Under the pieces are notes generated by a model that worked only from the letters and a program-made list of their open reading frames with translations, did not search any database and was not told where the DNA came from. A program made the position numbers and the translations under genes. Below are positions 32,618-41,558 of a stretch of DNA of 42,324 nt, one piece after another. How positions within the stretch are numbered: position 1 is the first letter of the stretch; the number at the start of each line of letters is the position of its first letter. The stretch is from Candidatus Methanomethylophilaceae archaeon (GTDB lineage Archaea; Thermoplasmatota; Thermoplasmata; Methanomassiliicoccales; Methanomethylophilaceae), in the NCBI GenBank assembly GCA_944320485.1, contig CALUHQ010000029.1, positions 1-42,324 of the forward strand, read 5' to 3'.

Positions 32618-33001
32618 TCATCCGAGGAAGAAATCCTTCACGTTCCTCTTGAAGAGGTACAGGAGGACGATCAGGAGGACCAGGGTCGGGATGATTGAAC
32701 CCATCGATCCCGACAGGATGGTCGCCGCGCTGAGCAGCAGGGAGATGACGGTGACGATCACTCCCAGGTACCAGAATATGCTCCATCCTCTGAAGAATCC
32801 GATGGAGATGACGAGCAGGAACAGGCCGAGGATCAGGGAGGAGCCGCCGAACAGCGACAGGAGCTCCTCGCTCATGTCTATCTCCAACTCGATCCCGCCC
32901 AGCGACAGGGCCGCGGCTGCCAGGAACACCAGCGCCATCAGCAGGTAGATGACCGCTATCAGCGTGACGAGCAGCGGACGTGGGTTGTCGTTCTTGGACA
33001 T
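32618..33001 (-). CDS. Small four-helix membrane protein
   Basis: A 127-residue protein of no recognised family. Four hydrophobic segments are visible: residues about 9-33, 51-68, 75-95 and 100-117, with a short acidic loop (ELEIDMSEEL) between the first two. It ends in a basic KRNVKDFFLG tail. A TATA box (GTTTTAAACC, minus strand, 33021-33030) lies just over 20 bases before ATG 33001, so the mRNA is probably leaderless. A perfect 7-bp inverted repeat sits between TATA box and start, pointing to dedicated regulation. Confidence 0.72.
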   Translation of the reverse strand: MSKNDNPRPLLVTLIAVIYLLMALVFLAAAALSLGGIELEIDMSEELLSLFGGSSLILGLFLLVISIGFFRGWSIFWYLGVIVTVISLLLSAATILSGSMGSIIPTLVLLIVLLYLFKRNVKDFFLG

Positions 33002-33002
33002 G

Positions 33003-33030
33003 GGTGACGGATGGCGTCACCGGTTTAAAA
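33003..33030. promoter_or_regulatory. Promoter/operator of the small membrane protein gene
   Basis: GGTGACG (33003-33009) and CGTCACC (33015-33021) are perfect inverted copies with a 5-base spacer, ending directly next to the minus-strand TATA box GTTTTAAACC (33021-33030). The site covers the expected transcription start, a good place for a repressor. Confidence 0.5.
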
Positions 33031-33038
33031 CAGGAATC

Positions 33039-33067
33039 GCGGGCCGGGGACGTCGCCCCGGACCCGC
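33039..33067 (-). terminator. GC hairpin after sufB
   Basis: GCGGGCCGGGG (33039-33049) pairs with CCCCGG-a-CCCGC (33056-33067), an 11-bp stem with one bulge and a 6-base loop, 12 bases after the sufB stop on the minus strand. CTGTTTT follows on the same strand. Confidence 0.55.
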
Positions 33068-33078
33068 AGGAATGGATT

Positions 33079-34284
33079 TCAGTCGCCCAGGTTGGCCTGC
33101 TCGATCGCGGTGTCCAGCTCCTGCTGGAGCGCGGGGGGCAGCCCGTTGATGCTTCCGGAGAGGAATCCCCTGACGATCATGCTGACCGCCTGGTCCTCGT
33201 CGAGGCCCCTGGACATGAGGTACTCGATCTGGTCCCTGGCGATCTTCCCGACCGCGGCCTCGTGGGTCATCTCCACATCGGCGACGTGGGCCTCGAGCTC
33301 GGGGACGGCGTTGGTGGAGCCGCCGTCCTTCATGATGATGCTCCTGCACTCGAGGTGGGCCTTGACGCCGGGCGCGTTGCCGACCAGGCGTCCGCGGGCG
33401 CACATGTGCCCGCCCATGGATATGCTCCTGCTCATGATCTGGGCGTTGCTGTCCCTGCCGTTGAGGTAGACGAGACCGCCGGTGTCGATGTCGGAGCCTT
33501 CGTGCGCTATGCACATGGTGTTGTACAGGGCGGACGCCCCCTCCGCCAGGGTGGCGGTGGGGAAGCTCTGCAGGCTCCCGACCGGGTTCAGGATGACGTA
33601 GTTGTTGGTGTACCTGGAGTTCTTCCCGACCTGGGTGGCGGTCCTCGGGCGGACGCCGGTCTGCTTGCCCCAGCTGTGAATCATGGAGAAGGAGACGTCG
33701 CTGTTCTCCCCGATGTAGATCTCCGACACACCGATGTGGAGCGCGTCGTTCGCATGGGGCGAGGTGGAGCATCCGGTGAGGATCTCCAGGGATGCGTTGT
33801 CCTCCACGATCACCAGGTTGTGGACGTTCTGGACGGTCTTGTCCGTGTCGATCATCATGCAGGTCTGCACGGGGTCCTTGATGTGGTACCCGGACTTCAC
33901 GCGGATGAAGTACCCGTCGGAGTCCTCCAGGTACGTCTTGGCGGTGTACTTGTCCTTGGCGGGGTCCATGGCCTTCCAGAAGTAGTCCTTGACCCAGTCG
34001 TACTTCTTCACGGCGTCCTTCACGGACATGAGCTCCAGGCCCTCCTGCTGGTTGCTGTGGCAGTGGCTCATGCCGTTGTCGATGAACATGAGCGTGCCGG
34101 AGCGGTTGATCTCGTCGGCGACGATCCCGACCTTCTCCATGTAGTCCTTGTACTCCGAGCTCTGGAGGTCGTCGATGGTCCTGGTGTCCCCGGAGCCCTC
34201 GTCGTAGTGCTCCAGGTCCAGGTCGGCGCCGAAGGCGCCCTTCTTGGACAGGGCGTCCTTCACAGCTTGATTATCTGCTGGCAT
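33079..34284 (-). CDS. sufB: SufB/SufD-family Fe-S scaffold protein (minimal SUF system)
   Basis: A 401-residue protein of the SufBD family, the scaffold that works with the SufC ATPase to build Fe-S clusters. The long beta-helix core shows regular repeats (VHNLVIVEDNASLEIL, HIGVSEIYIGENSDVSFSM). The C-terminal segment EAHVADVEMTHEAAVGKI and QIEYLMSRGLDEDQA matches the family's conserved end. Only one SufBD protein is present and no SufS, SufE or SufA follows, as in the minimal two-gene systems of methanogens. ATG 34284 lies inside the last codons of sufC (25-base overlap), with GGAGAG upstream; ATG 34293 is an alternative. Confidence 0.92.
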   Translation of the reverse strand: MPADNQAVKDALSKKGAFGADLDLEHYDEGSGDTRTIDDLQSSEYKDYMEKVGIVADEINRSGTLMFIDNGMSHCHSNQQEGLELMSVKDAVKKYDWVKDYFWKAMDPAKDKYTAKTYLEDSDGYFIRVKSGYHIKDPVQTCMMIDTDKTVQNVHNLVIVEDNASLEILTGCSTSPHANDALHIGVSEIYIGENSDVSFSMIHSWGKQTGVRPRTATQVGKNSRYTNNYVILNPVGSLQSFPTATLAEGASALYNTMCIAHEGSDIDTGGLVYLNGRDSNAQIMSRSISMGGHMCARGRLVGNAPGVKAHLECRSIIMKDGGSTNAVPELEAHVADVEMTHEAAVGKIARDQIEYLMSRGLDEDQAVSMIVRGFLSGSINGLPPALQQELDTAIEQANLGD

Positions 34285-35009
34285 GCGTCGCACTCTCCGT
34301 ATCCGTTCTCCTTGATCTCCTTCAGAAGGTCCGTGGGCCTGCCGGAGCAGAAGATCCTGCCCTCCTTCATGACGTACCCGCGGTCGGCGCCGATGTAGTC
34401 CATGATCTGGCCGGTGTGGGTGATGACCAGCGAGGACACGTGCCTCTGCCTCCCGGGGCAGCTGCCGTCGTACAGGAGGTCGTGGACCTTCCTGCCGATC
34501 AGGTCGATGTTCTCCAGGTCGACCCCGGACTCGGGCTCGTCCAGGAGTATGAAGTCCGGCTTCTGGGCGGTGAGCTGCAGCAGCTCGGACCTCTTGATCT
34601 CCCCTCCGGAGAACCCGACGTTGACCTCCCTGTCCAGGAAGTCCTGCATCTTGAACTTGGAGGCGTCCTCCAGTACGGATGCCCCGATGGGGGACGACGC
34701 CTTGATGAGGTCGCCGAGCTTCACCCCGAAGATGTTCGGGGGGCGCTGCATCATCATGCCGATGCCCATCTTGGCGCGCTGGTCGACGGTCTTGTCCGTA
34801 ATGTCCTCCCCCTTGAACAGGATCTCGCCCTGCGTCACCTCGATCGAGCTGTACCCCATGATCGTGGACATAAGCGTCGACTTCCCGGACCCGTTGGGCC
34901 CGAACAGGACGCAGGTCTCCCCTTCGTTGACGGTGAGGTTGACTCCCTTCAGGATCTCCCTTTCGCCCGCACAGGCGTGGAGGTCGACCACCTTCAGCAT
35001 TTCCGTCAT
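34260..35009 (-). CDS. sufC: Fe-S assembly ATPase SufC
   Basis: A 249-residue ABC-type ATPase that drives the SufBC scaffold. Walker A GPNGSGKST (near residue 37), Q-loop MMMQRPPNIFGV, signature FSGGEIKRSE with the SufC-typical order, Walker B FILLDEPESGVDLENI, and switch VITHTGQIMDYI are all present. The C-terminal GYGECDACQQIIKL has two cysteines in a CxxC arrangement, unusual for a SufC tail. GGTGG precedes ATG 35009, and a minus-strand TATA box CTTAAATAG is near 35045-35053. Cotranscribed with sufB. Confidence 0.95.
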   Translation of the reverse strand: MTEMLKVVDLHACAGEREILKGVNLTVNEGETCVLFGPNGSGKSTLMSTIMGYSSIEVTQGEILFKGEDITDKTVDQRAKMGIGMMMQRPPNIFGVKLGDLIKASSPIGASVLEDASKFKMQDFLDREVNVGFSGGEIKRSELLQLTAQKPDFILLDEPESGVDLENIDLIGRKVHDLLYDGSCPGRQRHVSSLVITHTGQIMDYIGADRGYVMKEGRIFCSGRPTDLLKEIKENGYGECDACQQIIKL

Positions 35010-35041
35010 GTTTCCACCTTGATAACGGCGTGAATATTCTG

Positions 35042-35100
35042 CCTCTATTTAAGGGTAAATTCCACGGCCTGGGGGGACGAGATGGTCGGTTTATTTAACG
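35042..35100. promoter_or_regulatory. Divergent TATA boxes of sufCB and the iron-sulfur flavoprotein gene
   Basis: CTCTATTTAAG (35043-35053) read on the minus strand gives CTTAAATAGAG for sufC; GGTTTATTTAACG (35088-35100) serves the plus-strand flavoprotein. The boxes lie about 45 bases apart, so the Fe-S assembly genes and the Fe-S flavoprotein could share regulation. Confidence 0.5.
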
Positions 35101-35161
35101 ATTGTTAGGAACGGCAGGAAGGGTCGATACTGGCTTAACCGGTGCGGGGATTCCTGCGCTC

Positions 35162-35743
35162 ATGAAGATCATCGCCCTCAACGGAAGCCCCCGTCCCATC
35201 GGCAACACCAGCAACATCCTGAACGACGTGCAGGACATGTTCGAGAGGGAGGGCGTGGAGATGGAGATCATCCACCTCTACGAGTACAGCTTCGTGAACT
35301 GCAACGTGTGCATGACATGCGAGATCAGGGGCGACGGCAGGTGCATTGACGAGGACGACGGCCTCAACGACATCCTGGACAGGCTCAGGCTGGCCGACGG
35401 CGTCCTGATGGCCGCCCCCACGTACATGAACGCGTGTCCCAGCGTCATGCAGACCTTCATGGAGAGGGCGGCGCTGGTCTTCGGAAAGGGCGACCACGGC
35501 CTGGCCGGCAAGGTCGGCGGTGCGATAGCCGTGTGCGGCCACGACGGGGCGTCCCTCGTCTACAACCAGATGGTGGACTTCATGCTCGCCAACAGGATGC
35601 TCGTCTCCGGGTCGTACCCCATGCCGATCATCAGGGCCCTGAACTCCCCGGCCTACGAGGACGACGTCCAGGGGATGAAGGGCGTCCGCTCCCTCGTGGA
35701 GGGGATGGTCTCGGCGCTCATGAGGCTCAACGGGTACGCTTGA
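35162..35743 (+). CDS. Iron-sulfur flavoprotein (Isf family)
   Basis: A 193-residue NADPH-dependent FMN reductase-like protein with a 4Fe-4S cluster. It begins with the flavin-binding MKIIALNGSPRPIGNTS. The compact cysteine motif C47-x2-C50-x2-C53-x7-C61 (CNVCMTCEIRGDGRC) is the Isf hallmark. Next comes APTYMNACPSVMQTFMER, the flavodoxin-like FMN site. Known Isf proteins of methanogens accept electrons from ferredoxin and reduce oxygen species or other acceptors. ATG 35162 is chosen as the family-typical start; ATG 35102 would add unrelated residues. It is divergent from sufCB and followed by a strong hairpin. Confidence 0.92.
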   Translation: MKIIALNGSPRPIGNTSNILNDVQDMFEREGVEMEIIHLYEYSFVNCNVCMTCEIRGDGRCIDEDDGLNDILDRLRLADGVLMAAPTYMNACPSVMQTFMERAALVFGKGDHGLAGKVGGAIAVCGHDGASLVYNQMVDFMLANRMLVSGSYPMPIIRALNSPAYEDDVQGMKGVRSLVEGMVSALMRLNGYA

Positions 35744-35762
35744 AGGAAGAGAAAAACAGCAG

Positions 35763-35786
35763 GTCCCGGCGCATCGGCGCCGGGAC
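35763..35786 (+). terminator. 10-bp hairpin after the flavoprotein gene
   Basis: GTCCCGGCGC (35763-35772) and GCGCCGGGAC (35777-35786) form a perfect stem with a 4-base loop ATCG, 20 bases after the stop. Confidence 0.6.
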
Positions 35787-35836
35787 AATGTTGGCTTAAG
35801 GGGTTTGTGAAACTAGGCTCGGTTCCGGATACGGTG

Positions 35837-35926
35837 TCAGTCGCCGCTTCCGTCCCATACGTTGTGCTCGTCGGCGCTTCTTTCGCCGGCACAGTTGTTC
35901 GAGTTGTCCACGCCGCGTTCCTCCAT
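35837..35926 (-). CDS. Possible 29-residue acidic peptide
   Basis: A minus-strand ORF from ATG 35926 to TGA, starting MEERGVDNSNN and ending WDGSGD, with one cysteine. An in-frame GTG lies two codons upstream, preceded by GGATGGGATG. A strong TATA box (35985-35996) lies about 60 bases before it. Nothing in it is recognised. It may be a real small protein, the leader of an untranslated RNA, or chance. Confidence 0.25.
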   Translation of the reverse strand: MEERGVDNSNNCAGERSADEHNVWDGSGD

Positions 35927-35984
35927 GTTCACTATATCATCCCATCCTGCGGACCGGGGTCCACACCTGCGGTAGCACGACCTC

Positions 35985-35996
35985 TTATTATAAAAG
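35985..35996. promoter_or_regulatory. Strong TATA box in the flavoprotein-ligase gap
   Basis: TATTATAAAAGC/TTTTATAATAA is one of the best TATA matches in the window but precedes no confident gene. Minus-strand initiation near 35960 would cover the 29-codon ORF; plus-strand initiation near 36020 would run antisense into the DNA ligase 3' end. Confidence 0.4.
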
Positions 35997-36038
35997 CTAT
36001 GTGGGTTGCCGGTCGGAATGTGCGACATCCGACAAAGT

Positions 36039-37826
<1,788 letters not shown>

Positions 37827-37872
37827 GACACGGTCATCGCGGGGGCGGATAATGAGTTTTCGATTGCCCCCG

Positions 37873-39426
37873 TCATCGGAACCCGTCGAGCTTCATCTGG
37901 TTCTTGCGGACGATGGGGGACGTGCCCCTGCTGAGGTCCTGGCTCAGCTTCTCCAGGCGGGCCCTCATGGCCGCCTCCTTCTCCGCGCTCGACCTCTCCA
38001 GGACCTCGTCCAGCGTCCCCTTCGCCACGAGCACGTATACCTCGCCGTCGTTCTTCCTGCCGGTCCTCCCGCGCCTCTGGATGGTCCTGATCTCGGACGA
38101 GACCGGTTCGTAGAAGATGACCGCGTTCGTGCTGGACACGTCCAGGCCCTCCTCGCCCACGGATGTCGATACGATGACGTTGTACTCCCCGCCGCGGAAG
38201 CCGTCCAGCAGAGCGACCTGCTCCTTCTGCTTCAGGCCGCCGTTGGACTGCCCGACGAGCAGAGCGACCCTGGCACCCTCCACCGCGGAGATCTTGGACA
38301 CAAGCATCTCGCAGGTCTCCCTGTACTGGGCGAAGACCATGACCTTGGCGTCCGGGTCGGAGTTCACCGTCCTGCTGACTATGGACATGACGCGGGAGAC
38401 CTTCGAGTGCTCGACGTTGGACTTGTCCATGATGGACCTGACGCCGACGAACTCGGGGCGCTTGACTATCTCCCTCGCGCTCCTGCCCCCTTCCTTCTGG
38501 TCGGCCTCCTCCTCGATCTTGTGGAGGTAGGCCCTGAGCGGGGTCATCCCCTGGGTCTCCGCCAGGGCGACGGCGTGGAGCAGCTTGATGCATATGGAGT
38601 GGAGTGCCAGTCCCCTGAAGACTATGGCCGTCTTCTCGCCCCTGGACAGCCTCGCCTGCAGGTTAGCGCCGATGGTGAGCATGTACGTGGTGGATATCTG
38701 CCAGGACGGGTTGACGAGACCCAGGCTCGCCATCTCCCCCACGAAGTGGTCCAGGATGGACCTCAGCAGGGCGGAGGCGTCCATCAGGTCCTGGGGCACG
38801 TTCAGCTCTATCCTGTTGACGTAGGTGTAGTGGATGTACGGCGAGACGTCCGGGTCGTCGTCCGACTTCACGTCGATGCGCCTGAGATGGAGGTTGATGC
38901 AGACCTCCTCGATCCTGGAGACGCTGCTTCCCGGGGACGCTGTCATCCCCACGCACCTGGCACCCTTCGGGCAGAACCCCGCCACCCTCACGTATGCGTA
39001 GTTCCCGGTGCCGCGATGGGCCTCGTCGTAGATGATCAGGGAGAACCCCTGGAGCCCGTACCTCCCGGCCTCCAGGTCGTTGGCGACGGACTGCGGCGTG
39101 GAGACCACCACGTCCGACCTTTCCACGACTGCGGCCCTGGTGTCAGGCTTCATGTTGCCGTTCATCTCGCCCACCCTGGCGCCGACCAGGAGGGTCGTGA
39201 ACGTCTCCCTGTGCTGGTCCACCAGCGGCTTCGTCGGTGCGAGGACCAGGACCTTCCCCCTGTCCAGGAACTCCGCTGCCAACCTGAGTGCCACGATCGT
39301 CTTGCCCAGCCCGGTCGGGAGTATCAGGAGCGAGTTCCTCTCCAGGCACCCGTTGACCATGTTGGTCTGGTACCTGCGCTCCTCGACCGTGTCGGGGACT
39401 ATGCGTGGATGCTTAACGTACGCCAT
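37873..39426 (-). CDS. Hef/FANCM-type DNA helicase without the nuclease domain
   Basis: A 517-residue superfamily 2 helicase that remodels stalled forks in related archaea. Motifs: RRYQTNMV (Q-like), Walker A LPTGLGKT, PTKPLVDQH, STPQSV, DEAH in LIIYDEAHRGTG, TASPGSS, and C-terminal helicase motifs MVFAQYRETCEML, VSTSVGEEGLDVSS and IQRRGRTGRK. A helical insert (about residues 215-340) is typical of Hef. Euryarchaeal Hef is about 750 residues with an XPF-type nuclease; here the protein stops after the helicase. ATG 39426 is the family start; a TATA box CTTTTATCC lies about 27-35 bases upstream. Upstream of the ligase on the same strand. Confidence 0.9.
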   Translation of the reverse strand: MAYVKHPRIVPDTVEERRYQTNMVNGCLERNSLLILPTGLGKTIVALRLAAEFLDRGKVLVLAPTKPLVDQHRETFTTLLVGARVGEMNGNMKPDTRAAVVERSDVVVSTPQSVANDLEAGRYGLQGFSLIIYDEAHRGTGNYAYVRVAGFCPKGARCVGMTASPGSSVSRIEEVCINLHLRRIDVKSDDDPDVSPYIHYTYVNRIELNVPQDLMDASALLRSILDHFVGEMASLGLVNPSWQISTTYMLTIGANLQARLSRGEKTAIVFRGLALHSICIKLLHAVALAETQGMTPLRAYLHKIEEEADQKEGGRSAREIVKRPEFVGVRSIMDKSNVEHSKVSRVMSIVSRTVNSDPDAKVMVFAQYRETCEMLVSKISAVEGARVALLVGQSNGGLKQKEQVALLDGFRGGEYNVIVSTSVGEEGLDVSSTNAVIFYEPVSSEIRTIQRRGRTGRKNDGEVYVLVAKGTLDEVLERSSAEKEAAMRARLEKLSQDLSRGTSPIVRKNQMKLDGFR

Positions 39427-39490
39427 GTGAGCGGACGTGATTCGTGGGGAAGGGATAAAAGGATGGGGGTCGGGCCCCCGATGAACTCGT

Positions 39491-39817
39491 TTAGTGGCAT
39501 CCGCCGCCGCAGGAGGCGCAGCCGTTGAAGTTGGGGTTCCTGATGGTGAGTCCGGTGCCGAAGTTGGGGTCGTCGATGAACTCGATGACGCACTCCTCCA
39601 GCTCCTTCTTGGTCTCGTCGTCGTAGAACATGTCGAATCCGTTGGCGGACTTGTCGATGTTCTCGCCCTCGTTGGCCTTCTCCTGGAAGGACATGCCGAA
39701 CTGGGGTCCGGAGCATGCGAAGCCAGACAGGTAGATCTTGATGCCGTATCCGACCTTCTGGTTCTTCTCCAGCAGGTCGTTGATGAACTTCTCCGCATCG
39801 GGGCTAATCTGAACCAT
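39491..39817 (-). CDS. HesB/IscA-family Fe-S carrier-like protein
   Basis: A 108-residue A-type carrier relative that would bind or deliver Fe-S clusters. C35 in GFACSGPQFGM corresponds to the conserved first Cys; the C-terminus GCASCGGGCH (C100, C103, C107) replaces the usual CGC by a spaced triplet. The rest follows the family (FYDDETKKEL, then FIDDPNFGTGLTIRNPN). ATG 39817 follows a TATA-like CTAAAATAC by about 28 bases. Stop is TAA. It stands alone, not with sufCB, which lie about 4.5 kb away. Confidence 0.88.
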   Translation of the reverse strand: MVQISPDAEKFINDLLEKNQKVGYGIKIYLSGFACSGPQFGMSFQEKANEGENIDKSANGFDMFYDDETKKELEECVIEFIDDPNFGTGLTIRNPNFNGCASCGGGCH

Positions 39818-39863
39818 TTGAATCGACCTTTGAACGACGGTGCCGTATTTTAGATTAACGTTG

Positions 39864-40262
39864 TTACTTTTCGTCTATCGGTTCCAGTTCGATGCCGAAG
39901 TTCTCCGCGTACTTCCTGAGGGCGTACGACTGGGAGCGGGTCATGGCCATGTGGGACCCGATGAGCATGGCCTCCAGGACCTCGTCCTTGGTCGCACCGG
40001 CGGCGATGGCGTGCCTGGTCTGGACGTCGATGCAGTACTCGCCCCCGACCGCCGTGGCGGCGGAGATCGCGCACAGGTACCTCTGCTTCCTGTCCAGGTC
40101 CCCGTCCCCCTCGAGGACTGCCCTGCTGGCGGCCGACAGCGGCAGGAACAGGTCGGGCCTGGTGCTGAGCACCTGGTTCACGACCGGCACGAAGCCGTAC
40201 TCCCTCCTTATCGCCTCGATGATCCTGTCGGTGCGCTCCCTCTGCTCGGGGTCTTCCTTCAT
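39864..40262 (-). CDS. Carboxymuconolactone decarboxylase (AhpD-like) family protein
   Basis: A 132-residue all-helical protein. The family core is visible as YLCAISAATAVGGEYCIDVQTRHAIAAGATKDEVLEAM. AhpD-type members have a CxxC in this place; here only one Cys is followed by His seven residues later, so peroxidase-type disulfide chemistry is doubtful. ATG 40262 is chosen because a TATA box TTATATGC lies about 25 bases upstream; a GTG two codons earlier is possible. Stop is TAA. Divergent from the next gene. Confidence 0.85.
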   Translation of the reverse strand: MKEDPEQRERTDRIIEAIRREYGFVPVVNQVLSTRPDLFLPLSAASRAVLEGDGDLDRKQRYLCAISAATAVGGEYCIDVQTRHAIAAGATKDEVLEAMLIGSHMAMTRSQSYALRKYAENFGIELEPIDEK

Positions 40263-40419
40263 GGACACGGAATCGCCGTCGGCGCATATAATCTAGTCAT
40301 TACAGAAAGAGGGGGAGGCGCGCCCCGGTCCGCGGCGCAGTGTGGTTGCACGGTGGCCCGTTTATCCGCAGGCCCCGTGGTCTTCGAGATCGCGGCACAG
40401 ATCCGCAGGAGAAGAAGAC

Positions 40420-41094
40420 ATGAACAACAGCACTCTGACGGCCATATTCGCCGCCGTCGGCAGGAGGAACGGGTACGAGGAGACAACCGCGGAGTTCGCC
40501 GCCTTCAGGGACTTCAAGATAAAGTGGACGCGCTCCCCCAAGTGGATATCCTTCGAGGTCAGCGACTACCTGGCGGATGCGCCGGAGAAGGTCCTCGCGT
40601 CGCTGGCGGAGACGATATTCGGGAGGATCAGGGACGATGCGTCGCCGTACCCGGACGATGTGAGGGGATGGATAACATCGGACGACTTCGTCCACACCAA
40701 GCAGCCAATCTTCATACGCAGGTTCAGGGGGCTTTCCAGAACCACCGAGGGGTCCGAGGTGGACCTGGCGGAGTCGTACGAGAGGCTGGTGGACCGCGGG
40801 CTCGTGGAGAGGGACCCGGACCTGTTCATCGCATGGGCGCCCCCGAACACGTCGTCCAGGGCCGGGAAGGCCAGCGTGCTGATGAAGGTGGTCGTCATGT
40901 CCAGCCGTCTGGACGACAGATGCGTCCCCAAGGACCTGCTGGACTACTGCCTGTACGCGCAGATAGCGTACATCAGCATGGGATTCAACCCGACCCCGAC
41001 CCGCCGCGGGGCCGAGTACGACGAGCTGCTGTCGAGGTATCCGGGGAGGAGGGCGCTGGAGGACCAGCTGTCCCGCATGCAGATGTCGCTGTGA
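40420..41094 (+). CDS. Conserved protein, possibly a degenerate zinc-protease-like fold
   Basis: A 224-residue soluble protein with no named family I can assign. Residues about 20-70 (FRDFKIKWTRSPKWISFEVSDYL) and the end (VVVMSSRLDDRCVPKDLLDYCLYAQIAYISMGFNPTPTR, about 155-195) have the order of SprT- or minigluzincin-like proteins, where VP-x-LLDYVLYHELLH would carry an HExxH zinc site. In this protein that place reads YAQIAYI, so the zinc site is absent. If the resemblance is real this is a non-catalytic relative. ATG 40420 is preceded by AGGAGA at good spacing. Stop TGA. Confidence 0.6.
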   Translation: MNNSTLTAIFAAVGRRNGYEETTAEFAAFRDFKIKWTRSPKWISFEVSDYLADAPEKVLASLAETIFGRIRDDASPYPDDVRGWITSDDFVHTKQPIFIRRFRGLSRTTEGSEVDLAESYERLVDRGLVERDPDLFIAWAPPNTSSRAGKASVLMKVVVMSSRLDDRCVPKDLLDYCLYAQIAYISMGFNPTPTRRGAEYDELLSRYPGRRALEDQLSRMQMSL

Positions 41095-41558
41095 GGGTGT
41101 CCCCCGTGCGCTAACACACTCTTTCACGGTCCGACGATGACGCCGGTCTCGGAGCACTGACTTACGCAGGGGGTGTGTGTCGGACCCGACGTTGGCCTCC
41201 GGTCATCGCTCCGGCGACGCGCCGGCAGCTCCCGCAGGAGCCCCATACGAATGGGAAACGGGCCACTGTACGCCGTCCCGTGCACATGGCGTTCACGGAT
41301 CGCGCCCCTTCGCCGGCACGGCGTACATCCATTGTCCGTCGGAGTATTTCAATGCTGTCGGGACTTCGGCATTCGACGTATTATGCGTCTGCAATCGGGA
41401 AATGTACGAAAAAATATACGTCTATTGTCGTAATTTTACTGATTCTGTGGAAATAGGTATCGATTTTCTACGGATTCCTTCAACAATTCTACGGAATCAG
41501 TAGAATGGCTACGATATTTGCACAAAGCTTTATCAAAGGGTACAAGATACCACGCCAC
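41095..41558. other. 464-base gap before the acyl-CoA synthetase gene
   Basis: Three overlapping plus-strand ORFs of 86-108 codons occur between 41173 and 41503, but none has a ribosome-binding site, TATA box or recognisable domain, and they occupy all three frames, so I do not call any. The last 130 bases are strongly AT-rich and hold the repeats at 41466-41505. A CTTTATC about 25-30 bases before ATG 41559 may be the TATA box. Confidence 0.4.
41466..41505. promoter_or_regulatory. Direct and inverted repeats upstream of the acyl-CoA synthetase gene
   Basis: TTCTACGGATTC (41466-41477) recurs as TTCTACGGAATC (41487-41498), 21 bases apart, two helical turns. The second copy continues into an inverted repeat TTCTAC (41487-41492) and GTAGAA (41500-41505). 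The elements lie 54-93 bases before ATG 41559, suitable for an activator site. Confidence 0.45.

Noticed and set aside
37873..39798. Hef frame extended to 641 codons
   Set aside because: The added residues are Ser/Arg/Thr-rich shadow of the IscA-like gene; the TATA box at about 39453-39461 supports ATG 39426.
41173..41503. Three overlapping plus-strand ORFs before the acyl-CoA synthetase gene
   Set aside because: All three frames are open by chance, no initiation signals, no family; one ends in TAG, which no confident gene here does.
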